Positions 1-9,997 of a stretch of DNA of 32,348 nt are shown here, one piece after another. Source of the DNA: Sphingobacteriia bacterium (lineage in GTDB: Bacteria > Bacteroidota > Bacteroidia > J057 > RFSG01); contig RFSG01000022.1 of NCBI GenBank assembly GCA_009924095.1, positions 1 through 32,348 on the forward strand, written 5' to 3'. Position 1 is the first letter of the stretch, and every line of letters starts with the position of its first letter. The notes under the pieces were generated by a model, which worked only from the letters and a program-made list of their open reading frames with translations, had not been told where the DNA came from and did no database searches. The position numbers were made by a program, and so were the translations under genes.

Positions 1-2
1 AT

Positions 3-3000
3 AATATTGAAGCACGAGAAATTAGATTAGAAATTAATAAAACTTTAAATGATACTATTGCTATATTAGAAGATATCAATTTTCTATTAAACAAGGATCC
101 AAGTAAAGCATTATTAAGATTAGATAGAGCCAAAATATATTATAACCAAAAAGAGTATTCTAGTTCTATTCAAGATTTGTCATTAATCGTAACCATTCGC
201 CCGGACATTTCAGAAGCTTGGTTTTTTAGGGGTGAAGCGAATAGGCAAATGAAGGTATATGAAACTGCTTATAATGATTTGGAACAAGCTTATAAAATGA
301 AGTATCCAGATCCAACTCTCCCTTGGAAAATAGCCCAGTGTAAAATTGACCAAGGCCAACCTAAAGCAGCTAAACCTTGGTTGGATATTTATCTAAACAA
401 TTCTGGAAATGACCCAATGGCACTTTTGGAAAGGGCCAAACTAAGAAAGGAAAATAAAGAATTTATGTCGGCACTGGAAGATCTTAATAAAGCAATTTCC
501 TTAAAGCCCGAAGATAAATCTTTGTTAATATTAAAGGCCTCTTGGTTATGTGATCTAAAACAATTTAAAGAAGCTTCTACATTATTTATTGAAAATTTAT
601 CCCCTGAAAATACAAACCCTCAATTGCTTCTGCAAGCAGCAGATGCATCGGCACGTTCAGGGGAAATTACGTATGCTTTAAATTGGTACGCAAAAGGATT
701 GATTAGCCCTGATGCCCCCTATACCTCCTTCCAAAATGCAGCTATGCTCGCTCGCCAATTAGGTCAAAAGGATCAAGCATTGGAATGGTTAAGCCGTGCA
801 ATTGAAATCAAACCTCAAGAAAGAGGACTGTACGATGAACGAGCTTCCCTTTTGCTTGAAATGGGCCGTAATGCCGAAGCCTCAGCCGACTATGAAAAAA
901 TATCCAGTCTGGAAAGAGGAAGCGAAACAGCCTATGCACAAATGGGTCTGCTGAAACAAGAAGAACAATCCTGGGCAGAGGCCATTCAAGCCTATGCAAA
1001 AGCGCAAAAAATTAATCCGAATAATTATTTATATCCTTATGAATTAGGTAAAATTTATTTAAAAATTGAACAACCAGATTCTGCAACAATTGCATTTAAT
1101 AAAGCCCTTGCCTTAAATGAAACGCTCGCTGAAGCTTGGTATGTTACTGCAAAAGATGCTTTTACTAAAAAACAATATTCAGAAGCAGCACAAAGATTTA
1201 CAAGGTGTATTGAATTAAATTACCCTATAAAAGGAATTTATTATTACCGTGCGGAAGCAAATCGATTTAACCAAGAATATCAGAAAGCCATTGATGATTA
1301 TAGCCTTGCCTATGTTGAAGACCTGGCACCCTTAGAATTATTAGCCAATCGAGGGAAATGTTATCTGGAACTAAAACAAGTTGAATCTGCTATTAAAGAT
1401 TTATCGAAAGCAGTAAATATATCCCCCAATGATGCGGAACTACATTTAATTCTAGCGAGTGCTTATCGATTGGTAAATAATGATGAAGGATGCTTACGTG
1501 AAATTTCTGCAGCCCTAAAACTTAAAGGAGATAATGCTTCCATATTTTTAGAAAGAGCAAACCTCTATTTAAAAAATGGAGATAGAAATGCCGCATTTAA
1601 AGATATTAATCGTGCATTGGAAATAAATCCGGAATTCCTTCCAGCACTTAATACTCGAGCCGCTTATTTTCAACAAGACCTTAAATGGAAAGATGCATTA
1701 AAAGATTTAGAATTAATTCAAAAACTAGATCCCGAAAATGTTGAATTGTACTATCCATTAGCCCTTTGCTTGGATAATCTTTCCAGAACAGCAGAAGCCT
1801 TACAGGCATATAATCAATATACAAAATCCTCCGGAAAAAGGCCTGAAGCTTGGTATAGAAAAGGAGAATTAGAATTAATAAATAATGATACTATCGCTGC
1901 GCTTGAATGTTTTTTCAATGCCTATACACTCGATACCACTTCCTCTGTCTCTCTTACCAAACTCGCACAAATTTATATTGCAAAACAACAATTTCCCCAA
2001 GCTAGACCCTATATCACTAAACTGATTTCGATTCAACCGGAAAAAGGTATCTGGAATTATGAATTAGGACGTATTCTGAACGCTGAAGGAAATTCAGCTG
2101 AGGTTGTAGCACAATTAACCCTTGCCGAAAAGAAAGGTTTTGTTCCCTTAAATTTATTCTTCTTAAGAGCGCAAAACAGTATTCAACAAAAAGATACTTT
2201 AGGTGCAAAAAAAGATTTAGAAACTTATTTGTTTCAACAAAAAGAAGATACCGCTGCAATTTATTTATTAGGTAAAATAGAATTTAATCAACAAAACTAT
2301 TCATCCGCAATTAAAAAATTTGATAAAGTAATTGCCGCTGGAAATAAATCAGAAGACGTTCTAAATAGCCGATTATTCTGCAGATTACAATTACAAGATT
2401 CAACCTTAGCATTAGAGGATTTAAATACTTTATTAACCAATTATCCTGCAACTCCTCAGCGATTAGAACTCAGGGCAAAAATATATCAATCCAAAAATCA
2501 AATTAAAAATGCAATAACCGATTGGGAACAATTAATTCAACAACAACCTAATCGTCCAGATTTATATTTAAATATCGCTTATGGAAAACAACAATTAGGC
2601 GATACCTTAGGAGCACTACCTTATTTTGCACAAGCCGCCACGTTAAAACCTAATGACCCAGATATTTTATGGGAAAAAGCAAAAGCCCAAGCAGCCGACC
2701 TAAAACCTGGTGATGCTGCCAATACGTTAGATCAATTATTAACTGTTGCGCCTGAAAGAACAGCGCTTTATTTACAAAAAGCAGAATGGTTATTAGCAGC
2801 GGAACAACCGCTTCTTGCGGTGCAGGCTTTTGATACTTATTTAAAATTCTTCCCCCAAAATGGACAAGCAGCCTTTCGATTAGCCCAAACCCGCTATGCA
2901 ATTAGTGATTATGCGGGAACGTTAGCGGCGATTCAACAAGCAGAAAATGCAGGATATTTTACTAAAGAATTGCCCGATTTAAAAATAAAAGCCCTAACCC

Positions 3001-5042
3001 AATCCGGCAGAACTGAATTTCCAGAAAAAGACCTTTTAGCATTACTCTCCCAAAACCCAAATGATAGCATTTCTTTGCATCGCTTAATTCATCAACAATA
3101 CACAGCCACAAGATATACGGATGTATTAAAAACTTTATCCAATTATCCATTACCAATTAATAGCTCTGGAGATTGGTATTTTTTATTATCTGAATCTTTA
3201 AGAAATACCGGTAAAAAAGACTCCTCTACTTTTTGGCTAAATAAAGCCATTGAAGCAAGGGTTTCCCAGCCTATGGCTTATGTTCAAAGAGCATCTCTCA
3301 GTCTTGAAACGCAACACGTAGAAAATGCGGAAGCCGACCTTTCTCAAGCGCTCTTGCTTTCCCCAGCTTTAGATACCGCCTTGGCTATGCGATTCGCAAT
3401 TAGATTGGCAAAAGGAAATATCTCAGATGCAATTACAGATGTTTCGGAACTTATTCGAATTAAAGGGGAAACCGTTGATCTAATTGAAAAAAGATTGTCC
3501 TGTTATGAAAAAGCAAAGGACTCCTTAGGCATGTTACAAGACCTGCAAAAGTTAGAACAATTGGGCGCATTAAAAGACTCAGGATATTTACTAAAAGCTA
3601 AACTAATGGATAGCCAAGGTGATTTATTAGGAGCAAAAATTGCCTATCAACAATATTTAAGATTAAACGCTGAAGATAAAACAGTAGCACTTAGATTAGC
3701 TCAAATTAAAGCATTATCCGATGAACCGGAAGATGCAATTAATGCATTTGAAGAAATTGTACAATTAAACCCTAATTATGCATTGGGCTGGCTTCAACTC
3801 GGAAGACTATATTCTAAAACCAATGATTTTACAAATTCAGTTAGATGCCTAAATTATTATTTAGATACCCTGCATCAATCCAGTACAGAAGCTCTTTTAT
3901 TGCGCGCGCCAGCCTACACCCGTTTAGGAAATAAAGAAGAAGCTATTCTCGATTATACCCAAGCATTGTCTCAAGATTCCTTGCTTCCAGAGGCTTGGTG
4001 TTCTTTAGGAATATTGCATTATTCTTTAAGTCGTCCGGTGGATGCAATTAACGATTTTACCAAAACACTTGCATTAAATGATCGCTTTAATGAAGCCTAT
4101 TTATTCCGTGGAAAAACGTATTATGAACGACAACAATATAATTTGGCAAAAGCAGATTTTGAACAACTATTCCAAAGAGAACCGAATAATTTTGAAGTAG
4201 GCGCATTATATGCCAATACCCTTATAGAAACGGGTGATACCTTTGCTGCCCTAAATATTTATGATGAATTAATTAAACAAAAACCCCAAGACAAAGAATT
4301 ATTCAGACTTAGAGCTGAAATGTTGTTTAAAATGAAAATGTATGATAGAGCATTAGTGGATTATGATTTTATTTATAAAAGTGATACAACGAAAGAAAAT
4401 ATAATTGGAAATATTGGTATCTGTCAATATTATTTAAGTAATTATCCGGATGCTATGATTTGGCTTAATCGTGCAGCTTCCCTGAATTCTCAAAAAGCGG
4501 AATATCCATTTTATTTAGGCATGTGTTATCGAAAAGAACAAAATCTGGATAAAGCACTCGAATATTATAATACTGCATTAATGATTACCCCTAATTATCC
4601 AGAAGCATTAGTAAACAGAGCAAATATTCGATATTCACGCAAAGACTTTTCTGGCGCAATGCCGGATTATACCAAAGCGATTGAATTACGACCAGATTAT
4701 ATTGAGGCCTATATTAAAAGAGGCTTTGCAAAATATGATTTAGGGGATTATCGTTCTGCTGTTAGAGATTATTCTAAAGTGCTAGAATTAGATCCGAATA
4801 ATATTGAAGCACTAGAAAATAGAGGCATAAATCGTTTGAAATATTTAGATGTAAAAGGTGCCTTGGAAGACTTTGAAAAAACGATTTCAATTGAACCTAA
4901 TAATGGACGGCATTATTGTAATCGAGGTCTGGCAAAGGTTGGACTAAATCAAAAAGAAAGTGGTTGCATTGATATGAGTACTGCAGGTGAAAAAGGCTAT
5001 GATAAAGCCTATGAATATATCAAACAACTTTGTAATCGATAA
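3..5042 (+). CDS. Giant tetratricopeptide-repeat (TPR) protein, 5' end outside window
   Basis: The frame is open from base 3 with no stop before 5040-5042, giving 1679 visible residues. The first in-frame TTG at 177 is not a credible start, because the codons before it already encode a TPR-like helix pair (for example DRAKIYYNQKEYSSSIQDL). Almost the whole length is ~34-residue helix-turn-helix units with the usual A..Y...G....A...Y..A......P pattern, best conserved in the last 250 residues (EALVNRANIRYSRKDF, EAYIKRGFAKYDLGDY). The protein ends in a cysteine-bracketed motif (SGCIDMSTAGEKGYDKAY then IKQLCNR) that I associate with TPR proteins of Bacteroidota. No enzymatic domain or membrane segment is visible. 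TPR solenoids scaffold protein-protein contacts; partners are unknown. The cellular location cannot be judged because the N-terminus is missing. It lies 27 bp before the acyltransferase gene. Confidence 0.9.
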   Translation, partial: NIEAREIRLEINKTLNDTIAILEDINFLLNKDPSKALLRLDRAKIYYNQKEYSSSIQDLSLIVTIRPDISEAWFFRGEANRQMKVYETAYNDLEQAYKMKYPDPTLPWKIAQCKIDQGQPKAAKPWLDIYLNNSGNDPMALLERAKLRKENKEFMSALEDLNKAISLKPEDKSLLILKASWLCDLKQFKEASTLFIENLSPENTNPQLLLQAADASARSGEITYALNWYAKGLISPDAPYTSFQNAAMLARQLGQKDQALEWLSRAIEIKPQERGLYDERASLLLEMGRNAEASADYEKISSLERGSETAYAQMGLLKQEEQSWAEAIQAYAKAQKINPNNYLYPYELGKIYLKIEQPDSATIAFNKALALNETLAEAWYVTAKDAFTKKQYSEAAQRFTRCIELNYPIKGIYYYRAEANRFNQEYQKAIDDYSLAYVEDLAPLELLANRGKCYLELKQVESAIKDLSKAVNISPNDAELHLILASAYRLVNNDEGCLREISAALKLKGDNASIFLERANLYLKNGDRNAAFKDINRALEINPEFLPALNTRAAYFQQDLKWKDALKDLELIQKLDPENVELYYPLALCLDNLSRTAEALQAYNQYTKSSGKRPEAWYRKGELELINNDTIAALECFFNAYTLDTTSSVSLTKLAQIYIAKQQFPQARPYITKLISIQPEKGIWNYELGRILNAEGNSAEVVAQLTLAEKKGFVPLNLFFLRAQNSIQQKDTLGAKKDLETYLFQQKEDTAAIYLLGKIEFNQQNYSSAIKKFDKVIAAGNKSEDVLNSRLFCRLQLQDSTLALEDLNTLLTNYPATPQRLELRAKIYQSKNQIKNAITDWEQLIQQQPNRPDLYLNIAYGKQQLGDTLGALPYFAQAATLKPNDPDILWEKAKAQAADLKPGDAANTLDQLLTVAPERTALYLQKAEWLLAAEQPLLAVQAFDTYLKFFPQNGQAAFRLAQTRYAISDYAGTLAAIQQAENAGYFTKELPDLKIKALTQSGRTEFPEKDLLALLSQNPNDSISLHRLIHQQYTATRYTDVLKTLSNYPLPINSSGDWYFLLSESLRNTGKKDSSTFWLNKAIEARVSQPMAYVQRASLSLETQHVENAEADLSQALLLSPALDTALAMRFAIRLAKGNISDAITDVSELIRIKGETVDLIEKRLSCYEKAKDSLGMLQDLQKLEQLGALKDSGYLLKAKLMDSQGDLLGAKIAYQQYLRLNAEDKTVALRLAQIKALSDEPEDAINAFEEIVQLNPNYALGWLQLGRLYSKTNDFTNSVRCLNYYLDTLHQSSTEALLLRAPAYTRLGNKEEAILDYTQALSQDSLLPEAWCSLGILHYSLSRPVDAINDFTKTLALNDRFNEAYLFRGKTYYERQQYNLAKADFEQLFQREPNNFEVGALYANTLIETGDTFAALNIYDELIKQKPQDKELFRLRAEMLFKMKMYDRALVDYDFIYKSDTTKENIIGNIGICQYYLSNYPDAMIWLNRAASLNSQKAEYPFYLGMCYRKEQNLDKALEYYNTALMITPNYPEALVNRANIRYSRKDFSGAMPDYTKAIELRPDYIEAYIKRGFAKYDLGDYRSAVRDYSKVLELDPNNIEALENRGINRLKYLDVKGALEDFEKTISIEPNNGRHYCNRGLAKVGLNQKESGCIDMSTAGEKGYDKAYEYIKQLCNR

Positions 5043-5069
5043 TTTTCGATCCCAATTAAAATATTATTT

Positions 5070-5795
5070 ATGGGAAGAATAATGAGTGTTTGGTTTGCAA
5101 TTGTTTTAATCTTATTTAAATTAATTGCATTCCCCATTTTTTTTATTTTATTATTCAAACCTTATCCTAAAGGTCAAGCATTAGCCCATCAACTGAATGT
5201 TTATTGGTCTAAAATTGTTTTGTATTTATCTGGAATACGCGTTCATATCATTGGTAAAGAAAAAATAGATAAAAATGGCACATATGTATTTACGCCAAAT
5301 CATAATTCATACTTGGATATCCCCGTATGTAATATTGCCGTTTCGAATCCGTTTCGATTTATTGGAAAAAAGGAACTATCTAAAGTACCTTTATTCGGTT
5401 GGATGTATCAACGCCTATATGTTACGGTGGATCGAAAAAGCCCAAGGGACTCCTATCGCAGTTACTTGCGTTCTGCTGAATTCTTGAAACAAGGAATTAG
5501 TATGATGATTTATCCTGAAGGTACGATAGGAAAAAATAAAGTAATTTTAAGTGCATTTAAAGAAGGAGCCTTTCGTGTGGCTATACAAACTCAAGTTCCT
5601 GTTGTACCCATTAGTTTGATTGGAACAGATCGTATATTAAAAGATGATGGAAAATTCCTACTCTACCCCGGAAAGGTAACCGTAATTTTTCATGACCCTA
5701 TCTCTACTGTAGGCTTAACTGAAAATGATATCACTCCTTTAAAGAATAAAGTGCATGACCTCTTATACTACTCTTTAACCCCCACAACCGCATGA
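5070..5795 (+). CDS. plsC: 1-acyl-sn-glycerol-3-phosphate acyltransferase (PlsC/LPLAT family)
   Basis: Proteins of this family transfer a fatty acyl group to lysophosphatidic acid, giving phosphatidic acid for membrane phospholipids, at the cytoplasmic face of the inner membrane. The 241-residue product has an N-terminal hydrophobic anchor (about residues 7-29). It has the catalytic HX4D motif (NHNSYLD, H78 and D83), the second block FIGKKEL (97-103), the substrate-binding YPEGT block (148-152) and the late PVVPISLIGTDR block. The length is normal. Start choice is between ATG 5070 and ATG 5082; the second has a purine-rich GGGAAG just upstream, and both leave the domain intact. The last 4 bases overlap the start of gatC (ATGA). 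The family assignment is strong; the exact acceptor lipid is inferred, since related LPLATs act on other lyso-lipids. Confidence 0.9.
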   Translation: MGRIMSVWFAIVLILFKLIAFPIFFILLFKPYPKGQALAHQLNVYWSKIVLYLSGIRVHIIGKEKIDKNGTYVFTPNHNSYLDIPVCNIAVSNPFRFIGKKELSKVPLFGWMYQRLYVTVDRKSPRDSYRSYLRSAEFLKQGISMMIYPEGTIGKNKVILSAFKEGAFRVAIQTQVPVVPISLIGTDRILKDDGKFLLYPGKVTVIFHDPISTVGLTENDITPLKNKVHDLLYYSLTPTTA

Positions 5796-6082
5796 ATATT
5801 ACAGATGAAATGATTGATAGGTTAGCTACCTTATCTCGTCTTAGATTTAATGGAGAAGAAAAAATAGCAATTCAGAAAGACCTTAATAAAATGCTTGATT
5901 TTATTGGGCAATTAGAAGAGATTGAGGTATCCCAAACCCAACCTTTAATTCATGTTACACATCATATTCATGAACTAAGAAAGGATATCGTAATTCCAAA
6001 TTTACCTGTGCAGGAAGCTTTGAAAAATGCACCTGACCATGATACCGATTATTTCAGAGTTCCAAGAGTACTCGAAAAATAA
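5792..6082 (+). CDS. gatC: Aspartyl/glutamyl-tRNA amidotransferase subunit C
   Basis: GatC is the small subunit of the GatCAB complex, which turns misacylated Glu-tRNA(Gln) or Asp-tRNA(Asn) into Gln-tRNA or Asn-tRNA in the cytosol. It acts as a belt that holds GatA and GatB together. The 96-residue product shows the family pattern: an N-terminal helix (EMIDRLATLSRLRFNGEE), a linker helix (DLNKMLDFIGQLEEIEVSQ), the V-x-x-x-x-x-LR-x-D segment (ELRKD) and the C-terminal FRVPRVLEK block. The start is fixed by the ATGA overlap with the acyltransferase gene, so the two are probably translationally coupled. gatA and gatB are not in the window; separate loci for the three subunits are common. Confidence 0.93.
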   Translation: MNITDEMIDRLATLSRLRFNGEEKIAIQKDLNKMLDFIGQLEEIEVSQTQPLIHVTHHIHELRKDIVIPNLPVQEALKNAPDHDTDYFRVPRVLEK

Positions 6083-6087
6083 AGCTA

Positions 6088-9000
6088 GTGGACCGTATCC
6101 CCTTTGTTTCTGCATTTTATTTTTTCCAGCAATATTCTCCTTCTGGAAAAAAATTATTCATAGGGCTGTATATAGCAATACTCCTGTCCTGTGCACTTTG
6201 GTTATGGGCTTCGTTTTCCCCGGAAACCCAAGGCCTTCAACCCCAACAAGGAGAAAAACTCTTTAGCGCTCAAATACAAGCGGGTGAACTTTCTTCCCAA
6301 AATGTAAACACCTCTTGGGCACTCACAGCCCTCTCCCGTTTTGATTTGCCCCAATATGGGCTGATTTATCCCCCATCCTGGGCGGTTTGGATATTTATGT
6401 TGTTTCAAACCCTAGCATGGTCTGCTTTATTAACGGCAACCTCCAAACTAAAACCTTATTGGAATTTAGTGCCGACCTTTTTATTTATCTCCTGGTTAGG
6501 CTTATCAGGAATCGGCCAACTTATTGTAGGGCAAGATCCTTGGTATTTAATAACGGGATTAATTTCGCTCTGCTTTGGCGCACTCTTGTATTTTTATCAG
6601 CAAAAAGGTAGAAACATACCCATCCTGCTTCAGTTTGTAACCTATTTTACTTTATTAAGTTTTTGCATTGGGGCGATTCGAATGAATGCTGGATTTACTG
6701 GGATTTTTCAACTGGTGACCAATACTTTTCCATTAATTTATTTATTCGCATGTGCAGTGCTCCTCTATGTTGCCAAAGAACCTTTACACTTAATTATTTT
6801 ATTAGCAACACATCATAAAGATTCAAAAAAACGAATACCCTTATGGGCACGGATAGGATTTCCGGTTTTATTATTATTATTTCTGATTTTATTAGAAGCC
6901 CGATTTACCGGATTTATTTGCCCCGAAATAGCCGGTATATCCACTACTTGGATAGCTATTATTGCAGTATTAGTGTTACCTTTTACAGCCCAAGCTATTT
7001 ATCATAATCTTAAACATGTATATATTTCCAACATGGGTTTTACCCTTGCGTTACTAGGCTCTGCCCTTTTGTGTGTAAGCTTTTGGGGATTTTCCCTGAC
7101 CTCCGGAAACCTATTAATGCAACATCAATCTGATCGAATAATTACTGGACTTTTTCCAGTTATGTTATTATTACAAATGATTTATGTTGGAATTAATTTT
7201 TACGGATTAATTAAAACAAATCAACCTTTATTTTTTGTAATAATGATGCCTACTAAAATACGGTTCTTAATCGTATGGCTTACCTTCTTTGTTTGTATTG
7301 GTATTTTAGAAGGACAAAAATCTTGGAAAACATTTCAATTATTGGCAGCCCAAAAATTATCCTTTCAAGCCGATGCTCTATTAATTGCAGGAGATCTAGA
7401 AGCGGCAGGTAAATCCTATTATCAAGCGAATTTATTCGCTAGTGGAGATACTAAAACTTTATATAATAGTGGAAGACTACTACTTAAACCAGGCTCCTCT
7501 TCAGAAGAACCCTTGCAGCTCCTCTTGGCGTGTGGGGAACATTATCCTTCCTTTATCGCAGGTGATTTAGCCTATGCCGAATACCAACGATTTACAGGCA
7601 GAACATCAATAGCTCTGCCTCTCCTCAAAAAAAGAACATCCGAAACCTTTAATCCTCTATTGGTAAATTATCTTGCATACCTATATACTGAACAAAACCT
7701 CCCCGACTCTGCAATACTCTGCCTTAGGGATGCCTATTCCTATGCACCTGATTTTATGCCCACCCAAAATAATCTTGCATTAATTTATTTGCAAAATCAT
7801 AAACCTAAATACGCATTACCGTTTTTAATTGAATGCGGAAAAAAATTACAAGAATATCCTGAAGGCCTGGTTAACATTCGTTATTATCAATTAAATTATT
7901 TAAAACAAGATTCAGAATTAAAGTTTACAGAATTTTCTTCCCCTCCTGAAGGAGCCTCTTTTGCTTTAAAACTAAATGAAATTACTTGGCAATTATGTGC
8001 TAAAGATCATTCCATTAATCCAACTTGGATGCAAGCACTAGAGTCTGAAGGAGAAAAACCTGAGATACTTCAATTGCAACTCATTCGAACCTTTACCCAA
8101 GATTCTATTTTTCAGTCTTTATCCAGATATCAATATTTAATCAATACCTGGCCTGCAGAAAAAGGAATTACTGCGCATAATTTAGGGGCTTTATATTGGC
8201 AATCTAACTGCCCCGAAATGGCAGTTAAATATTTTGAAATAGCCGCACAAGAAAACAGAGCAGAAGATTATATCCACGCGGGTCAAGCACTCGCCATACA
8301 AGGGCAAAGCGATTCGGCAATTATGCTGATTAACCGAGCCAGGCTTTTTGGAGAAAAGTATTCTCTTGCTGCAGCTAAAGAATCGGCATTATTATTATTT
8401 GCCTTTGGTCAAAAAAACTATGCTCAATTAGACTGGGATTTTAAAAACGCCACTTTTGATGATTGGATGAGAGCATCTCGTTATGCAAGTGCCGCAAACC
8501 ACTTCGAACCCCTATTGGAAAGCCTTCGGTATGCCCAAGCCCTAGATTCACTTAATCCTCAACCGCATCTTTTATTAGGGAATTATTATTTAAAATTAAA
8601 GTCCTATCCTCAGGCAATTGAAGCCTTAAAGGATGGTATTTCAATTTCAGGGAAACATCCTGAATTATTATTTGCTCTCATTTCTGTATATAATTCCGTT
8701 GGAGATTTTAATTCATCGAAAATATATTTACAACAATTAAAAAATGAATTTCCCGAGAGCGAAGAATATAAGATATATCAATTCTCCCAATTTTTACAAA
8801 AACCTACTAATTCGGATAGTTTATTATCATTATTAAATGCTGAACTTTTATCAAATCCTTTAGATTCGGTGAGATTAAATCTTGCTATTGAATATTGGTC
8901 AACAACAGGTGATGCTTTTCAAGGAGCGCAATATTTAAGTAAAATAATTCAGATAAATGATCAACAACCGAATTGGTGGATTGCATTTGCAAAACTTTCC

Positions 9001-9141
9001 CGAAAAGCTGGATTAGCAGAACAATCTGGATATGCGATTCTGCGTGCAATTCAACTAATACAATATCCCGCTGAAAAATTATCCTTACAAAAAGAATTTG
9101 CTGAGGTAATTTTACAATATAATTCCTCTATTAACCCATAA
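6088..9141 (+). CDS. Polytopic membrane protein with C-terminal TPR domain
   Basis: This 1017-residue protein has two parts. Residues ~25-410 carry roughly a dozen hydrophobic segments, for example around 29-48, 96-117, 123-145, 146-163, 252-270, 282-302, 350-372 and 386-405. Residues ~420-1017 form a TPR-like helical domain (SFQADALLIAGDLEAAGKSY, NLALIYLQNHKPKYALPF, PQPHLLLGNYYLKLKSYPQA). The start is a GTG, 5 bp after gatC and preceded by AAAGC; no ATG lies near it. The arrangement recalls membrane proteins that present a TPR scaffold, such as some O-antigen-ligase-like or PMT-like proteins. I see no catalytic signature of either, so no function is assigned. It shares its repeat type with the giant TPR protein upstream and sits 3 bp before the ATPase gene, so co-expression is likely. 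The side on which the TPR part lies is unknown. Confidence 0.8.
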   Translation: MDRIPFVSAFYFFQQYSPSGKKLFIGLYIAILLSCALWLWASFSPETQGLQPQQGEKLFSAQIQAGELSSQNVNTSWALTALSRFDLPQYGLIYPPSWAVWIFMLFQTLAWSALLTATSKLKPYWNLVPTFLFISWLGLSGIGQLIVGQDPWYLITGLISLCFGALLYFYQQKGRNIPILLQFVTYFTLLSFCIGAIRMNAGFTGIFQLVTNTFPLIYLFACAVLLYVAKEPLHLIILLATHHKDSKKRIPLWARIGFPVLLLLFLILLEARFTGFICPEIAGISTTWIAIIAVLVLPFTAQAIYHNLKHVYISNMGFTLALLGSALLCVSFWGFSLTSGNLLMQHQSDRIITGLFPVMLLLQMIYVGINFYGLIKTNQPLFFVIMMPTKIRFLIVWLTFFVCIGILEGQKSWKTFQLLAAQKLSFQADALLIAGDLEAAGKSYYQANLFASGDTKTLYNSGRLLLKPGSSSEEPLQLLLACGEHYPSFIAGDLAYAEYQRFTGRTSIALPLLKKRTSETFNPLLVNYLAYLYTEQNLPDSAILCLRDAYSYAPDFMPTQNNLALIYLQNHKPKYALPFLIECGKKLQEYPEGLVNIRYYQLNYLKQDSELKFTEFSSPPEGASFALKLNEITWQLCAKDHSINPTWMQALESEGEKPEILQLQLIRTFTQDSIFQSLSRYQYLINTWPAEKGITAHNLGALYWQSNCPEMAVKYFEIAAQENRAEDYIHAGQALAIQGQSDSAIMLINRARLFGEKYSLAAAKESALLLFAFGQKNYAQLDWDFKNATFDDWMRASRYASAANHFEPLLESLRYAQALDSLNPQPHLLLGNYYLKLKSYPQAIEALKDGISISGKHPELLFALISVYNSVGDFNSSKIYLQQLKNEFPESEEYKIYQFSQFLQKPTNSDSLLSLLNAELLSNPLDSVRLNLAIEYWSTTGDAFQGAQYLSKIIQINDQQPNWWIAFAKLSRKAGLAEQSGYAILRAIQLIQYPAEKLSLQKEFAEVILQYNSSINP

Positions 9142-9144
9142 AAT

Positions 9145-9870
9145 ATGGAAGCGCTCATCCGAATTAATCATATTCAAAAGAAATACAAAATGGGGGATGA
9201 AGTGATTTTTGCACTTCGGGATATTACCCTCGATTTATTCCCTAATGAATATGTTGCTTTTATGGGACCTTCGGGTTCAGGAAAATCAACTTTAATGAAT
9301 ATTTTAGGTTGCTTAGATACTCCGACAGAAGGGGAATATTATTTAAATGGACAATTGGTTTCAGCCATGAATGATGAAGAATTGGCCAGAGTAAGAAATC
9401 GTGAAATTGGTTTTGTGTTCCAAACCTTTAATTTATTGTCAAGATCCAGTGCCTTAGAAAATGTTGCGATGCCCTTAATTTATGCGGGATTAACCGTAAG
9501 TGCACGGGAACAACGGGCTGGAGATATGTTAAAATCAGTAGGGTTAGGGGAAAGAATGAAACATAAACCCAATGAATTATCTGGTGGACAAAGACAACGG
9601 GTGGCCATTGCAAGAGCATTAATAAACCATCCTTCGATTTTGCTGGCCGATGAACCTACCGGAAATTTGGATAGTCGTACCTCTCACGAAATTATGGGTT
9701 TGTTTGAAGACCTCCATAAACAAGGACATACCATTATCCTAGTTACCCATGAAGAAGATATCGCCTTATATGCGCATCGCATTATCCGATTAAGAGATGG
9801 CAATGTGGAATTAGATGAGCGCAATTTAAACGTGAGAACTGCTCAAACCCGAATGACCGAATCTGCATGA
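9145..9870 (+). CDS. ABC transporter ATP-binding protein, LolD/MacB type
   Basis: This nucleotide-binding subunit powers an inner-membrane transporter. The 241-residue product has every motif of an active ATPase: Walker [10 protein letters not shown] (41-49), Q-loop Q93, signature LSGGQ (145-149), Walker B ILLADE (165-170) with catalytic E170, D-loop NLD (174-176) and switch H202. The [16 protein letters not shown] and [14 protein letters not shown] blocks are typical of the LolD/MacB/FtsE class, which works with FtsX-type permeases in lipoprotein release or efflux. No permease gene lies nearby, so the partner is encoded elsewhere or is an unrecognised membrane protein such as the polytopic TPR protein 3 bp upstream (inference). 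The stop overlaps the start of a 39-codon ORF. Confidence 0.9.
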   Translation: MEALIRINHIQKKYKMGDEVIFALRDITLDLFPNEYVAFMGPSGSGKSTLMNILGCLDTPTEGEYYLNGQLVSAMNDEELARVRNREIGFVFQTFNLLSRSSALENVAMPLIYAGLTVSAREQRAGDMLKSVGLGERMKHKPNELSGGQRQRVAIARALINHPSILLADEPTGNLDSRTSHEIMGLFEDLHKQGHTIILVTHEEDIALYAHRIIRLRDGNVELDERNLNVRTAQTRMTESA

Positions 9871-9986
9871 AACCCCAATACCAAAAATGGCTTAAAAGAG
9901 CCGGATTTGCTGGATTCCTATTCTTTTTATTAAAAGGCCTTGCTTGGATTGGTCTTGCACTTGCCATTAGTTGGAAAGCTTGCTAA
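9867..9986 (+). CDS. 39-residue single-span membrane peptide coupled to the ATPase gene
   Basis: The ATG overlaps the stop of the ATPase gene (ATGA at 9867-9870), and the frame runs 39 codons to TAA at 9984-9986. The peptide starts basic ([16 protein letters not shown]) and continues as a hydrophobic span with one lysine ([18 protein letters not shown]), ending SWKAC. The layout suits a small inner-membrane peptide with its N-terminus in the cytoplasm. Overlap coupling and the sensible basic-then-hydrophobic composition argue that it is a real gene. I have an impression that similar ~40-residue peptides occur next to this kind of ATPase in other Bacteroidota, but I cannot verify it here. It could be an accessory subunit of the transporter; no function is shown. 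Confidence 0.6.
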   Translation: MKPQYQKWLKRAGFAGFLFFLLKGLAWIGLALAISWKAC

Positions 9987-9997
9987 CCCAATTTATA

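Noticed and set aside
177-5042. TTG 177 as the start of the giant TPR gene
   Set aside because: The codons before it are in frame, free of stops to the window edge and already TPR-like, so the gene begins outside the window.
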